Below, one piece after another: positions 1 to 6,263 of a stretch of DNA of 6,263 bases. Under the pieces are notes generated by a model. That model worked only from the letters and a program-made list of their open reading frames with translations, had not been told where the DNA came from and searched no databases. The translations under genes were made by a program, and so were the position numbers. The number at the start of each line of letters is the position of its first letter. Positions within the stretch are counted from its first letter, which is position 1. Origin of the DNA: an uncultured Bacteroidaceae bacterium (GTDB lineage Bacteria > Bacteroidota > Bacteroidia > Bacteroidales > Bacteroidaceae); the NCBI GenBank assembly GCA_934364765.1, contig CAKRMO010000071.1:1-6263 (forward strand). The letters run 5' to 3'.

Positions 1-16
1 CCCCCCCCCCCCCCCC
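1..16. repeat. C16 homopolymer at the window edge
   Basis: The first 16 bases are all C, and the run may continue to the left of the window. It joins directly to ordinary AT-rich sequence. A pure run exactly at the edge suggests the end of a contig: two-colour Illumina chemistry produces false poly-G, which reads as poly-C on the opposite strand. A genuine phase-variable G/C tract is the alternative, but no gene start or promoter can be seen beside it. Confidence 0.7.
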
Positions 17-33
17 GATAAGTATTTTTAACA

Positions 34-214
34 CAAATGGTTATAAAAGGAAACAGGGCTGACTCCGCGTTTCCGTGCCCCTTTTGCCGTTTGCCCCATT
101 TGGGGGTTGCGCGGCACGTTGCGCCTGACGGAAAATGGCGGCAGGGGGCGGATTTGCCTAAGGCGTTGTGTGACAGAATATTGGCAAAATCCGAAAAGTT
201 TTTGTAACCATTTG
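34..214. repeat. Possible small non-coding repeat element with 15-bp terminal inverted repeats
   Basis: CAAATGGTTATAAAA at 34-48 is matched by the inverted TTTTGTAACCATTTG at 200-214, with 14 of 15 bases complementary. The 181 bp so bounded is GC-rich in its middle and can fold further: TTTCC (70-74) with GGAAA (130-134), GTGCC (75-79) with GGCAC (113-117), and CCCC (94-97) with GGGG (102-105) around an ATTT loop. This nested architecture resembles a MITE or REP-like interspersed element, or a structured RNA. No target-site duplication can be seen in the flanks, so transposition is not demonstrated. The segment codes for nothing convincing. Confidence 0.35.
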
Positions 215-236
215 GCTTTTAGTGCATTGCAGGTGG

Positions 237-320
237 GCAAAAAAAGGTCTGATGTAATTTGAATTACATCAGACATAATTTTTCCTACGTCAAATGTAGT
301 TTTTCCTACATCCGATATGG
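237..320. repeat. Degenerate 21-bp tandem repeat, about four units
   Basis: The units lie at 237-257, 258-278, 279-299 and 300-320. The last two match at 16 of 21 positions and both begin TTTTTCCTAC. The 258-278 unit shares the TACATC core with the 300-320 unit (13 of 21). The leftmost unit keeps only a TCnGAT-like piece in register. On the minus strand the repeat reads as a heptad of the form xxxDVGK, so it can give rise to a spurious small protein. ATGTAG (295-300 region) and CTACAT (307-312 region) form short stems between neighbouring units. The array overlaps the terminator hairpin. Confidence 0.6.
239..274 (-). terminator. Intrinsic terminator of the AraC-type regulator gene
   Basis: Perfect 13-bp arms lie at 247-259 (GTCTGATGTAATT) and 262-274, with only two bases between them. 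Read on the minus strand, the hairpin is followed by one C and then seven T (245-239), the classic factor-independent layout. It lies about 170 bases beyond the regulator's stop codon. The stem is AT-rich, which is weaker than usual. On the plus strand the hairpin is followed by ATAATTTTT, so it could also stop transcription arriving from the left. The 321-441 stretch between it and the regulator holds nothing recognisable. Confidence 0.65.
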
Positions 321-441
321 TTTTCGCGGTGTAGGGGAAAAAGAGTTCAGTTTTGGTTTTGCGGAAATTGTCGGGGCGCATGGCATACGCCATTGCGGAG
401 GTGCAATTCATTGGCTGTTTGGATGGCGTATGGTTGTGCCG

Positions 442-1539
442 CTATTTTCCCGGGCCGTACTTGTCGCGGTAGGTCTGGGGCGACATCCCGGTGTATTTCC
501 TGAACTCGTTGTGGAAGTTGCTGCGGTCGTTGAACCCCACCATGCCGTAGAGGTGGGAGATTTTCAGGCTCTTGTCGTTGCGTATTAGCTCCTGGGCGTA
601 TTGCAGCCTCAGCGCCATGCGCCACGAGCGGAACGACGTGTGGTGCACATACTTGAAGTAAGCGGACAGCTGGAGCCTCGTAACCCCGAGATCCTCCGCA
701 ATCTTGTCGGTGCTTGTCTCCATGCGCAGGTATCCGCGCCTCTTCACCCAGTTGTTGAGCTCTATCCTGAGCTGGGGCATATACCCCTCGGGCGACACGT
801 CCACCGGCTTCTCGGGCTTGGCGTTCTTGGGCTGCGCCCCCGCCCGTATGAAAAAGTCCCCCGTAACGCTGTAGTTTGTCACCGACGACGCCACCCACAG
901 GTAGTATATCGTGTAGAGCGCCACGAATATGTTGTAGGCGAGGTTTCTCAACGGCACGATTGCGAACACGAGGGCGAAAATCCCCACGCCGAGCGCACTG
1001 TAGAACAACGCCTTCACGGGGCGCAGGTAGTGGTCCACGTTTTCATCGTAGAAGCTTTCGAGCCGTGCCTGTGCCGTGCGCGACAGGTCGCGGAACGACA
1101 CGGTGTGGATGCAAAGCTGCACGCAGTATGCCGCCACGGCGGCCGGCCACGCTATGTGGAACTCGCCGGGAAACCAAACCAGCGTGGCGGCAAGCACGGC
1201 CACCGCCGCCGTTACCGCCGCGAGCACGGTGGAGAACCTCCTGCGCGACACTCCGCCCGGGGAAATCAGCACCGAGGCGGTGTAGGTGAAGAGCAGGGCC
1301 TGGTATGAGCCTACGCATAGCGTGGTGAGCGAAAGAAGCGTGGGGTTCTCGTCCGAAACCTTGAAGTAGCCCGAGACGGCGAGAATGGCGAATGTGGCGA
1401 ACAATATCCACCTCGCCCTCGAGACGGCGGCCCATTTGTCGCCGCGCGGAATGCGCGTGAGGGCAAGGAACACCGCCGCCGTGCCTATGATGGTGGACGA
1501 TGTTATGGATAGCACGTAATGCGTTGTGAGATCTATCAT
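442..1539 (-). CDS. Membrane-anchored AraC-family transcriptional regulator
   Basis: This 365-residue protein joins an integral membrane domain to a DNA-binding domain. Hydrophobic segments lie at about 8-28, 44-59, 68-92, 104-123, 128-148, 174-196 and 201-222, so roughly seven membrane spans. A polar linker (about 232-252, rich in Pro and Lys) leads to an AraC/XylS domain at about 255-362. The first helix-turn-helix is around DKIAEDLGVTRLQLSAYFK (278-296). The second is around 326-348, followed by the family hallmark FRKYTGMSPQTYR (346-358). There is no periplasmic sensor domain or histidine kinase part, so any signal would have to be sensed by the membrane domain itself; this is inferred. 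The ATG at 1539 is the only nearby start and precedes the first membrane span; no Shine-Dalgarno sequence is seen, as is usual in Bacteroidetes. The gene is divergent from the large secreted-protein gene, with 324 bases between the starts. The target genes and ligand are unknown. Confidence 0.9.
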   Translation of the reverse strand: MIDLTTHYVLSITSSTIIGTAAVFLALTRIPRGDKWAAVSRARWILFATFAILAVSGYFKVSDENPTLLSLTTLCVGSYQALLFTYTASVLISPGGVSRRRFSTVLAAVTAAVAVLAATLVWFPGEFHIAWPAAVAAYCVQLCIHTVSFRDLSRTAQARLESFYDENVDHYLRPVKALFYSALGVGIFALVFAIVPLRNLAYNIFVALYTIYYLWVASSVTNYSVTGDFFIRAGAQPKNAKPEKPVDVSPEGYMPQLRIELNNWVKRRGYLRMETSTDKIAEDLGVTRLQLSAYFKYVHHTSFRSWRMALRLQYAQELIRNDKSLKISHLYGMVGFNDRSNFHNEFRKYTGMSPQTYRDKYGPGK

Positions 1540-1559
1540 AAACAGGGTTTCACGAAAAG

Positions 1560-1567
1560 CAAAGTTA
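1560..1567 (-). promoter_or_regulatory. Possible -7 box for the regulator gene
   Basis: On the minus strand this reads TAACTTTG, a full match to the Bacteroidetes -7 consensus TAnnTTTG, and would give a leader of only about 15 bases before the ATG at 1539. No TTTG lies at the proper -33 distance; the nearest is a TTTC-like sequence some 26 bases away. The call therefore rests on one box. Confidence 0.4.
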
Positions 1568-1672
1568 GCGATTTTCCGCCATTCCGCTTTCCTGAAAACG
1601 CGAAACTGTGGCTCTTGGGTGCAAATTTCCGGATGCCGGAACGCGTTTTCGCCGATTTTTCAGGCGCGGTGC

Positions 1673-1702
1673 TTTGCAATTCAAGATATATGTGTATCTT
1701 TG
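1673..1702 (+). promoter_or_regulatory. Bacteroidetes-type promoter of the large secreted-protein gene
   Basis: TTTG at 1673-1676 (-33 box) and TATCTTTG at 1695-1702 (-7 box, exact match to TAnnTTTG) are 18 bp apart, close to the usual spacing for the Bacteroidetes primary sigma factor. Transcription would begin near 1708-1710 and leave a leader of about 155 bases before the ATG at 1864. Confidence 0.65.
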
Positions 1703-1708
1703 GCACGA

Positions 1709-1863
1709 ATTTTCCGTGGCTGACAGCCATGAAAACAAATGCCCGCCGTGGCGCTTGCTCCATACAGCGCAGGGCGGCCTCCCCGGCCACAGGGGCCAAC
1801 GGGGCGGACGGGCGGATGAAATTGAATTCATCAACAAAACCAATTTATTAATAACTATTTGCA
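1709..1863 (+). promoter_or_regulatory. Structured 5' leader of the large gene
   Basis: The predicted untranslated leader falls into two parts. The first, 1741-1815, is GC-rich and can form a hairpin: CCGCC (1743-1747) pairs with GGCGG (1773-1777) and GCGC (1751-1754) with GCGC (1767-1770), with a small internal loop and a 12-base terminal loop. A second small stem is possible at 1776-1797. A short dyad, GATGAA (1815-1820) with TTCATC (1827-1832), could be an RNA stem or an operator half-site pair. The last 30 bases are AT-rich and unstructured, as expected for ribosome entry without a Shine-Dalgarno sequence. No known riboswitch class is recognised. Confidence 0.35.
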
Positions 1864-1950
1864 ATGAAACAGATTGTACAATGGCTGGCAAGAACATTTG
1901 CCATGCTGCTCGTCCTTTCGTTTGGGGCGGGCGTTCAGTCGTTGAATGCG
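1864..1950 (+). other. Signal peptide (Sec, signal peptidase I)
   Basis: Residues 1-29 of the large protein show a positive N-region (K2, R10), a hydrophobic core TFAMLLVLSFGAGV (11-24) and a small-residue cleavage site, LNA before Q30. Absence of a Cys after the core argues against a lipoprotein. Confidence 0.85.
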
Positions 1951-4900
1951 CAAGAGCTTGCTGACGGTTATTACTACATCAACACCACCGTTGCCGAATA
2001 TGCCGGCCAGGGGTTGCTGTATGAAAACTCGGGAAGCACGGACCGCGTTCACGCAAAGGTGCACAATGCGGGCAGGAAGGTTACCAAGGAAGACCTCCCG
2101 TTTGTGTTCAAGTTCACGAAAGCCGAGGATGGCGAACACTACACCATCCAGAACTTCGTCAACAAAAAGTATTTCGGCCGTTTCGCCGATGCTGAGGACT
2201 CAAGTCCCGGCGGCGGCTTCGGCTTTGTTGACGACGCCACTAACTTCACCGTTGTGAACCATGACGGTGGCTACGGCTATATTATGGATTATGCCGGCGA
2301 CCGTTATCCCGGCAAAGGCGGTGTGGTTCACGCCCAGAGCGACGGCTATGCAGGCTTCTGGGGCGATGCAACCAACATTTACGCGCACAAAGTATGGAAT
2401 CTTGTGCCGGTTGACGAGGAGACGCTTTTCAACCCGGTGGAGGTTACCGAAGTTGAGGGCAACACCGAGGACGGCTACTACTACATCAACTTCAACGGCC
2501 TTGAGGACGCAACGACCTGCATGGTTCCCGTGCAGGACGGCGAGCTTTGGAGGCTCGGCGCATTCCCGCGCGAGGACGGCAACTTCGACCAGACGTTCGT
2601 TTGGCACATAACCAAGAACGCCGACGGCACATACGCGCTGAAGAATCTCGGCGCACAGGACCTCACTTTCATCGAGACAGTGGGCAAGGGCGAAAAGGAA
2701 AGCCCCTACATCCTTATGACGGGCGTTAACCCCGCAAGCTTCAAGTTCAAGTACATGAGCGACGGAAGCGTGTACCTCTACACCACAGACAACGCCTACA
2801 ACTTCTCCGTGGCTTCTGACGGCAACGTGGGCACAGTCAAGGCGCAGAACACAAATTCCTCCGCACAGTTCATCCCTGTCCCCGCAGACAAGATAACAAA
2901 CTCGCTCAAGCTCAACGCGGCGATAACCACCGCGCTCGGCAACCAGTTCACCGTGGGCACTAACCCCGGACAGGTTTCGCAGGAGGACTATGACACCTTC
3001 AACGCCGTGCTCGAAAAGGCACAGGCAGCCAAGGACAGCGAGGACGACAACTCCGCGCTCATAGCCGAGCTCAATGAGGCCACCGCAACTTTGCAGGGCA
3101 AGGTAATCCCCATTGAGGAGGGTTACTACACCTTCAAGAACGGCGAGAACGACGTTTACCTCAAACCCTACTTCAGGGACAACATCTGGTATCTCGGCCA
3201 CGATGCGGTTGACCCAACAATGGACGCATCCGCTGTGTGGCACGTTGTGAAGAACGCCGACGGCAACCTCGTGCTCAAGAACTGCGGCACACAGGACTCC
3301 ACCTACATCAAGTCCAACGCCTCGGGCAACAGCTGGGGCTTTGTCCAGATGTCAGGCACAAGCAAAACCTACAACTCCTTCAAGCACCAGTACAGCAACG
3401 TGTTCAAGCTCTACGCGAGCGACAACGGAAACTTCTGGAACGCTGACGGCGGCAACCGCATCTCCTCCAACAACGACTACCACCCGCTCGACGGCGTTTG
3501 GTACGTAGAGAAGGTTGCAGAGGCCGACATTCCTTTCTTCACAAAGCTCAACGAAGCCATAACCGATGCAGCCGGCGTTGTGAAGGACTCCAAGGTGGGC
3601 CCGAACCCCGGCGACAACCTCGGCGACGCGACAGAGCTCAACGCGGTCATCGAAGAGGCGCGCGCAATGTATGACGAGGCTTCGGCTTCCGACGGCGAAG
3701 TGGACGGCATGATTGCAAAACTCAACGACGCAGTACAGAAGTTCGGCGAGCAGGACCACTCGATGCGCGGCATCGAAGACGGCTACTATTATATTGTAAG
3801 CACGCAGGACGGCTTCCAGGAGAAGGGCAAGATTGCAATGTATGTGCCAAGCACGAAAATAGTAAGCTGGAGGGTGCTTCAGGAGAAGAACGGGCAGTTC
3901 CTCTTCAACATAAAGAACCTCGGCGACGGCACATACTCCGTGCAGAACGTGGAGTTTGAACGCTACATAGGCAGCAACTCCGCAAACGGCGTGGCAACAA
4001 CCGCAGAGCAGGCCGTGGGACAGAAGTTCGAGTACGGCAACGGCACGTGGCTCATCTCCAACACCGTTGACAACCTCAAGACTTACAAAACCGAGTCAAC
4101 CGGCGTAATCAACATCAACGACGGAAGTAACATAAAGAACTGGACGCTCAAGAGGGAACTTGACCAGAAAACCATTGACAGCATTAAAGTGGCTTCTGCC
4201 CCCGTGCGTGTAAGAGAAGACATGATCAGCGCGCTGCAGAAGGCAGAGCCGGCTTACAAGGGCGTGTTCAAATATGTTTCCGACCACAACGACGGACTTC
4301 TCAAGGAAACCAACGAGACCAACCCGCTTGAGGGACAGATTTGGGGCACGCAGGTGAACGACACTTACACAAGCTACGCGCACCTCATTGACGGCGACCT
4401 CAACACCTGCTTCCAGAGCTCCTGGGACAAGGGCGCGTGGGGCGATGCTGTTGAAGAGGGCAAGGGCCAGCAGTGGCTGCAGGTTGACCTCCGCAGCAAC
4501 CCCGTTGACAACTTCGAGTTCTACTTCGGCCTCCGCAACAACGACTGGGGCTGGAAGGAATGCTGGAGCAACATTGATGTTTACGCTACAAACGATGGCG
4601 GCGTAGCAGGCAAGGAAACCCTTGATGCAAATGAATGGACATACGTGGGCAACTACAAGGACATCACTTCCTACATCAAGCCCGACGATGCCAACATGAA
4701 CAGCACTGGCCGTTACATTTACTATCCTATCACCGGTCTCGACCAGACTTACCGCTACATCCGCTTCGTTGTGAGGAGCACTATCGTTCCGCAGTCCTGC
4801 ATGATGTACACAATCGGCGATTTCCAGGTTTACAAACTCGTGCCGGATGAGGAGAACTCTCCTTACGCATACGTTGACGGTCTGAAAGACCTCGCTGACG

Positions 4901-6263
4901 AGCTGAAGAAGCTCATCGATGACGGCAACAAGAAAGTTGACGAGAACGAGGCAATCACCCGCGAAGAGGTTGACAAGATGATAGAGCTTACAAACAAGGT
5001 TGTGGCTCTCACTCCGAACACCGAGCCTCTTGACAACAGGATTGCGGAGGTTAGGGCTTACATCGGTAAGTTTGGCGACAACGACGAATGGGGCGATGTA
5101 ACTTCAGATCAGTATGCGGCTATTCTCGACGCTGTTGACGCTGCTGACTCCTACGATCACGAACGTCCCACTGTGGATATCCTCGATGCACACCTTGCAA
5201 CCCTCAACGAGGCCTTCGCCCTCTACAAGAGCCAGCAGAAGCAGCCCGAGGCAAATGTGTGGTATTATATCTCGAATATGGACCAGGAGCGTCCGGGCTA
5301 CGATCAGGATGGCGACGGCGGCACAAGCAACAGCATCTACAGCCGTTTCTGCTACGGCAACGTAATCCTTGCCCCGACAACCAATGCCACAAAAGAGGCT
5401 TATTGGGATGACTGGAAAAATGCAGTCAAGTGGGGCGGCTACGACCACGCAAGCGCAACCCGCGACGAGAGCATTGCTACCAATCCCTACGCTATGTGGC
5501 GTCTTGTGAATATGGACGTTGAAGGCGAAAACGATACATTCTACGCACTCCAGAACCGTGCCACGGGTCTCTACCTCGGCAAGTACGGCAACCAGAGCGG
5601 CACTGGCGGTATGTCGGCAGAGCCTGTTCCCTACCGTGTGGTTCTTGGCAAGAGCGGTGCGTTCTTCTTCAATTGCGCCGACAAGGTGGCAAACAGCAAC
5701 AACATTCCTCTCCACGCGGACGGACGCAGGCTTCTTGTAAGCTGGGGCAGCGGCGAGAACGGTCCTTCCTCATGGACTCTCGAGCCTGTTGACGAGGAAG
5801 TTGAGAACCTCGAGATCGACATCAAGAACAACGCCGCAACAATCCTCACCCTGCCGTACTATTACCACGACCAGAAAATGCTCAACGCTGACAACGGCAT
5901 TGAAACCTACGGCATCAAGGGCATATCGGAAGACGGCACCAAGCTGCTCCTCTACAAGAAGGGAAGCTTCGCAGCCGGCGAACCCATGATAGTTGTTGCA
6001 GGCGAGATAGGCAGCCTTGAGGGCGATGCTGAGGCGACAACCAAGATGTTCCTCCCGCTCGCAAACGAGTACAGCCTCGTTCCCGTTGCAGCCAACGGTC
6101 TCGTGGGCGTGTTCGACTACACTATGCTCCCCGCAAATGTGGGCATAATTCAGGGCGACTCCGTAATAGCAACTGAGGCTGACGTAACGGCAGTCATCGG
6201 TCAGCGCGGCTACATCGACGCAAGCCAGATAACCAACATGGAGGGCGTTGACACCGACCTTAC
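1864..6263 (+). CDS. Large secreted multi-module protein with ricin-like repeats and a discoidin domain (3' end missing)
   Basis: The frame is open for 1466 codons and runs off the right edge. ATG 1864 is the first start after two in-frame TAA codons at 1849-1854, and it begins a signal peptide, probably cut after LNA (residue 29); no lipobox Cys is present. Repeated modules open with a GYYYI-like strand at residues 35, 204, 420 and 640, and a longer one starts at about 1131. Each carries a W/F-x-I-x-K-x-x-DG-x-Y-x-L-x-N pattern typical of ricin/beta-trefoil-like folds. Helical FIVAR-like spacers lie at about 346-412, 553-632, 1000-1056 and 1056-1126. A discoidin (F5/8 type C) domain spans about 825-993, and a beta-rich region starts at about 1312. 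No catalytic domain is visible. The likely role is glycan binding or adhesion outside the cell; the ligand and the means of surface attachment are unknown. A glycoside hydrolase or sorting domain could still lie downstream. Codon use favours AAC, GAC, GGC and CTC throughout. Confidence 0.9.
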   Translation, partial: MKQIVQWLARTFAMLLVLSFGAGVQSLNAQELADGYYYINTTVAEYAGQGLLYENSGSTDRVHAKVHNAGRKVTKEDLPFVFKFTKAEDGEHYTIQNFVNKKYFGRFADAEDSSPGGGFGFVDDATNFTVVNHDGGYGYIMDYAGDRYPGKGGVVHAQSDGYAGFWGDATNIYAHKVWNLVPVDEETLFNPVEVTEVEGNTEDGYYYINFNGLEDATTCMVPVQDGELWRLGAFPREDGNFDQTFVWHITKNADGTYALKNLGAQDLTFIETVGKGEKESPYILMTGVNPASFKFKYMSDGSVYLYTTDNAYNFSVASDGNVGTVKAQNTNSSAQFIPVPADKITNSLKLNAAITTALGNQFTVGTNPGQVSQEDYDTFNAVLEKAQAAKDSEDDNSALIAELNEATATLQGKVIPIEEGYYTFKNGENDVYLKPYFRDNIWYLGHDAVDPTMDASAVWHVVKNADGNLVLKNCGTQDSTYIKSNASGNSWGFVQMSGTSKTYNSFKHQYSNVFKLYASDNGNFWNADGGNRISSNNDYHPLDGVWYVEKVAEADIPFFTKLNEAITDAAGVVKDSKVGPNPGDNLGDATELNAVIEEARAMYDEASASDGEVDGMIAKLNDAVQKFGEQDHSMRGIEDGYYYIVSTQDGFQEKGKIAMYVPSTKIVSWRVLQEKNGQFLFNIKNLGDGTYSVQNVEFERYIGSNSANGVATTAEQAVGQKFEYGNGTWLISNTVDNLKTYKTESTGVININDGSNIKNWTLKRELDQKTIDSIKVASAPVRVREDMISALQKAEPAYKGVFKYVSDHNDGLLKETNETNPLEGQIWGTQVNDTYTSYAHLIDGDLNTCFQSSWDKGAWGDAVEEGKGQQWLQVDLRSNPVDNFEFYFGLRNNDWGWKECWSNIDVYATNDGGVAGKETLDANEWTYVGNYKDITSYIKPDDANMNSTGRYIYYPITGLDQTYRYIRFVVRSTIVPQSCMMYTIGDFQVYKLVPDEENSPYAYVDGLKDLADELKKLIDDGNKKVDENEAITREEVDKMIELTNKVVALTPNTEPLDNRIAEVRAYIGKFGDNDEWGDVTSDQYAAILDAVDAADSYDHERPTVDILDAHLATLNEAFALYKSQQKQPEANVWYYISNMDQERPGYDQDGDGGTSNSIYSRFCYGNVILAPTTNATKEAYWDDWKNAVKWGGYDHASATRDESIATNPYAMWRLVNMDVEGENDTFYALQNRATGLYLGKYGNQSGTGGMSAEPVPYRVVLGKSGAFFFNCADKVANSNNIPLHADGRRLLVSWGSGENGPSSWTLEPVDEEVENLEIDIKNNAATILTLPYYYHDQKMLNADNGIETYGIKGISEDGTKLLLYKKGSFAAGEPMIVVAGEIGSLEGDAEATTKMFLPLANEYSLVPVAANGLVGVFDYTMLPANVGIIQGDSVIATEADVTAVIGQRGYIDASQITNMEGVDTDL
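2470..3507 (+). repeat. Duplicated ricin-like modules 2 and 3 within the large protein
   Basis: Module 2 (residues 203-345) and module 3 (residues 418-550) share the block VWHxxKNADG (246-255 and 458-467), followed by LKNLGAQD (259-266) and LKNCGTQDS (471-479). The DNA also matches, for example AAGAACGCCGACGGCA in both. Modules 1 (FKFTKAEDGEHYTIQN, 82-97) and 4 (NIKNLGDGTYSVQN, 682-695) keep the same pattern but are more diverged. A helical spacer with VGTNPG (364-369) follows module 2, and its counterpart VGPNPG (578-583) follows module 3, so the duplicated unit is module plus spacer. Confidence 0.7.
4336..4842 (+). other. F5/8 type C (discoidin, CBM32-like) domain
   Basis: Residues 825-993 of the large protein contain AHLIDGDLNTCFQSSWD (839-855), the Asp/Thr loop near the start of discoidin domains that commonly binds calcium. 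They continue with QWLQVDL (870-876), the conserved strand in which W and D mark the fold, then YRYIRFVV (964-971) and a closing FQVY strand (987-990). Members of this family bind galactose, GlcNAc or related host glycans, or occasionally lipids; the ligand here cannot be read from the sequence. The domain is somewhat longer than the usual 130-150 residues because of an insertion around 910-955. Confidence 0.8.
5254..5793 (+). other. C-terminal ricin/beta-trefoil-like module
   Basis: Residues about 1131-1310 begin with VWYYISN (1132-1138). They contain FYALQNRATGLYLG (1226-1239), which matches the ricin-like pattern of a strand, N, a turn with TG and YLG, and end with SSWTLEPV (1302-1309). 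This module is longer than the others and includes a DQDGDG loop (1147-1152). It is followed from about 1312 by a beta-rich segment (ILTLPYYYHD, AAGEPMIVVAGE) of the sort that often closes Bacteroidales surface proteins; the end lies outside the window. Confidence 0.6.

Noticed and set aside
237..320. CRISPR array
   Set aside because: The 21-bp units are directly adjacent and degenerate, with no unique spacers and no cas genes.
28..411. Minus-strand open frame of 127 codons beyond the regulator gene
   Set aside because: It runs through the 21-bp repeats (which give its DVGK heptads), the terminator hairpin and the inverted-repeat segment. The composition is Arg/Pro-rich with no domain, and it lies downstream of the terminator on that strand for most of its length.
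601..1308. Plus-strand open frame of 235 codons opposite the regulator
   Set aside because: Arg/His-rich shadow of the GC-rich regulator gene; the minus-strand frame contains clear membrane spans and an AraC domain.
1729..1851. 40-codon upstream open frame in the leader, in frame with the large gene and ending in TAA TAA just before it
   Set aside because: The Arg/Ala/Gly-rich product comes from the GC-rich stem region and has no regulatory codon run or recognisable leader-peptide pattern. It was considered as an attenuator or a frameshifted N-terminus, but the signal peptide begins exactly at 1864.
2200..3243. Minus-strand open frame of 347 codons opposite the large gene
   Set aside because: It is a shadow of the strong codon bias in the large gene. 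The product is a low-complexity Val/Leu/Cys-rich sequence without motifs, while the plus-strand frame has a signal peptide and repeated domains.
5104..5715. Minus-strand open frame of 203 codons opposite the large gene
   Set aside because: Same explanation: Val/Ala-rich antisense of the discoidin-distal modules, with no recognisable domain or promoter.

Overview
The window looks like gut Bacteroidales DNA (Muribaculaceae, Prevotella or Bacteroides type). The reasons are a Bacteroidetes-type promoter (TTTG, then 18 bp, then TATCTTTG), start codons without a Shine-Dalgarno sequence, a membrane-anchored AraC-type regulator, and a very large secreted protein built of repeated modules with a discoidin domain. 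The genus cannot be fixed from the sequence alone.

Layout. Positions 1-16 are a pure C run at the window edge, probably a contig-end artefact. Positions 17-441 carry no credible gene. They hold a GC-rich, foldable segment bounded by 15-bp inverted repeats (34-214), a perfect 13-bp-arm hairpin followed by a T run on the minus strand (terminator, 239-274), and degenerate 21-bp tandem repeats that overlap it (237-320). Positions 442-1539 on the minus strand encode a 365-residue protein with about seven membrane segments and a C-terminal AraC-type DNA-binding domain. Positions 1540-1863 are a divergent intergenic region with a good promoter for the rightward gene, a weaker -10-like (-7) box for the regulator, and a GC-rich leader that can fold. 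From 1864 to the right edge one frame stays open for 1466 codons. It encodes a secreted protein whose stop codon lies outside the window.

The large protein has a signal peptide, then five modules of about 115-180 residues that resemble beta-trefoil/ricin-like carbohydrate-binding units. These alternate with short helical FIVAR-like spacers. A discoidin (F5/8 type C, CBM32-like) domain sits near the middle, and a beta-rich region follows at the C-terminal end. No catalytic domain is visible in the part present. The simplest reading is a surface or secreted glycan-binding or adhesive protein. The divergent membrane-bound regulator is a plausible but unproven controller of it.
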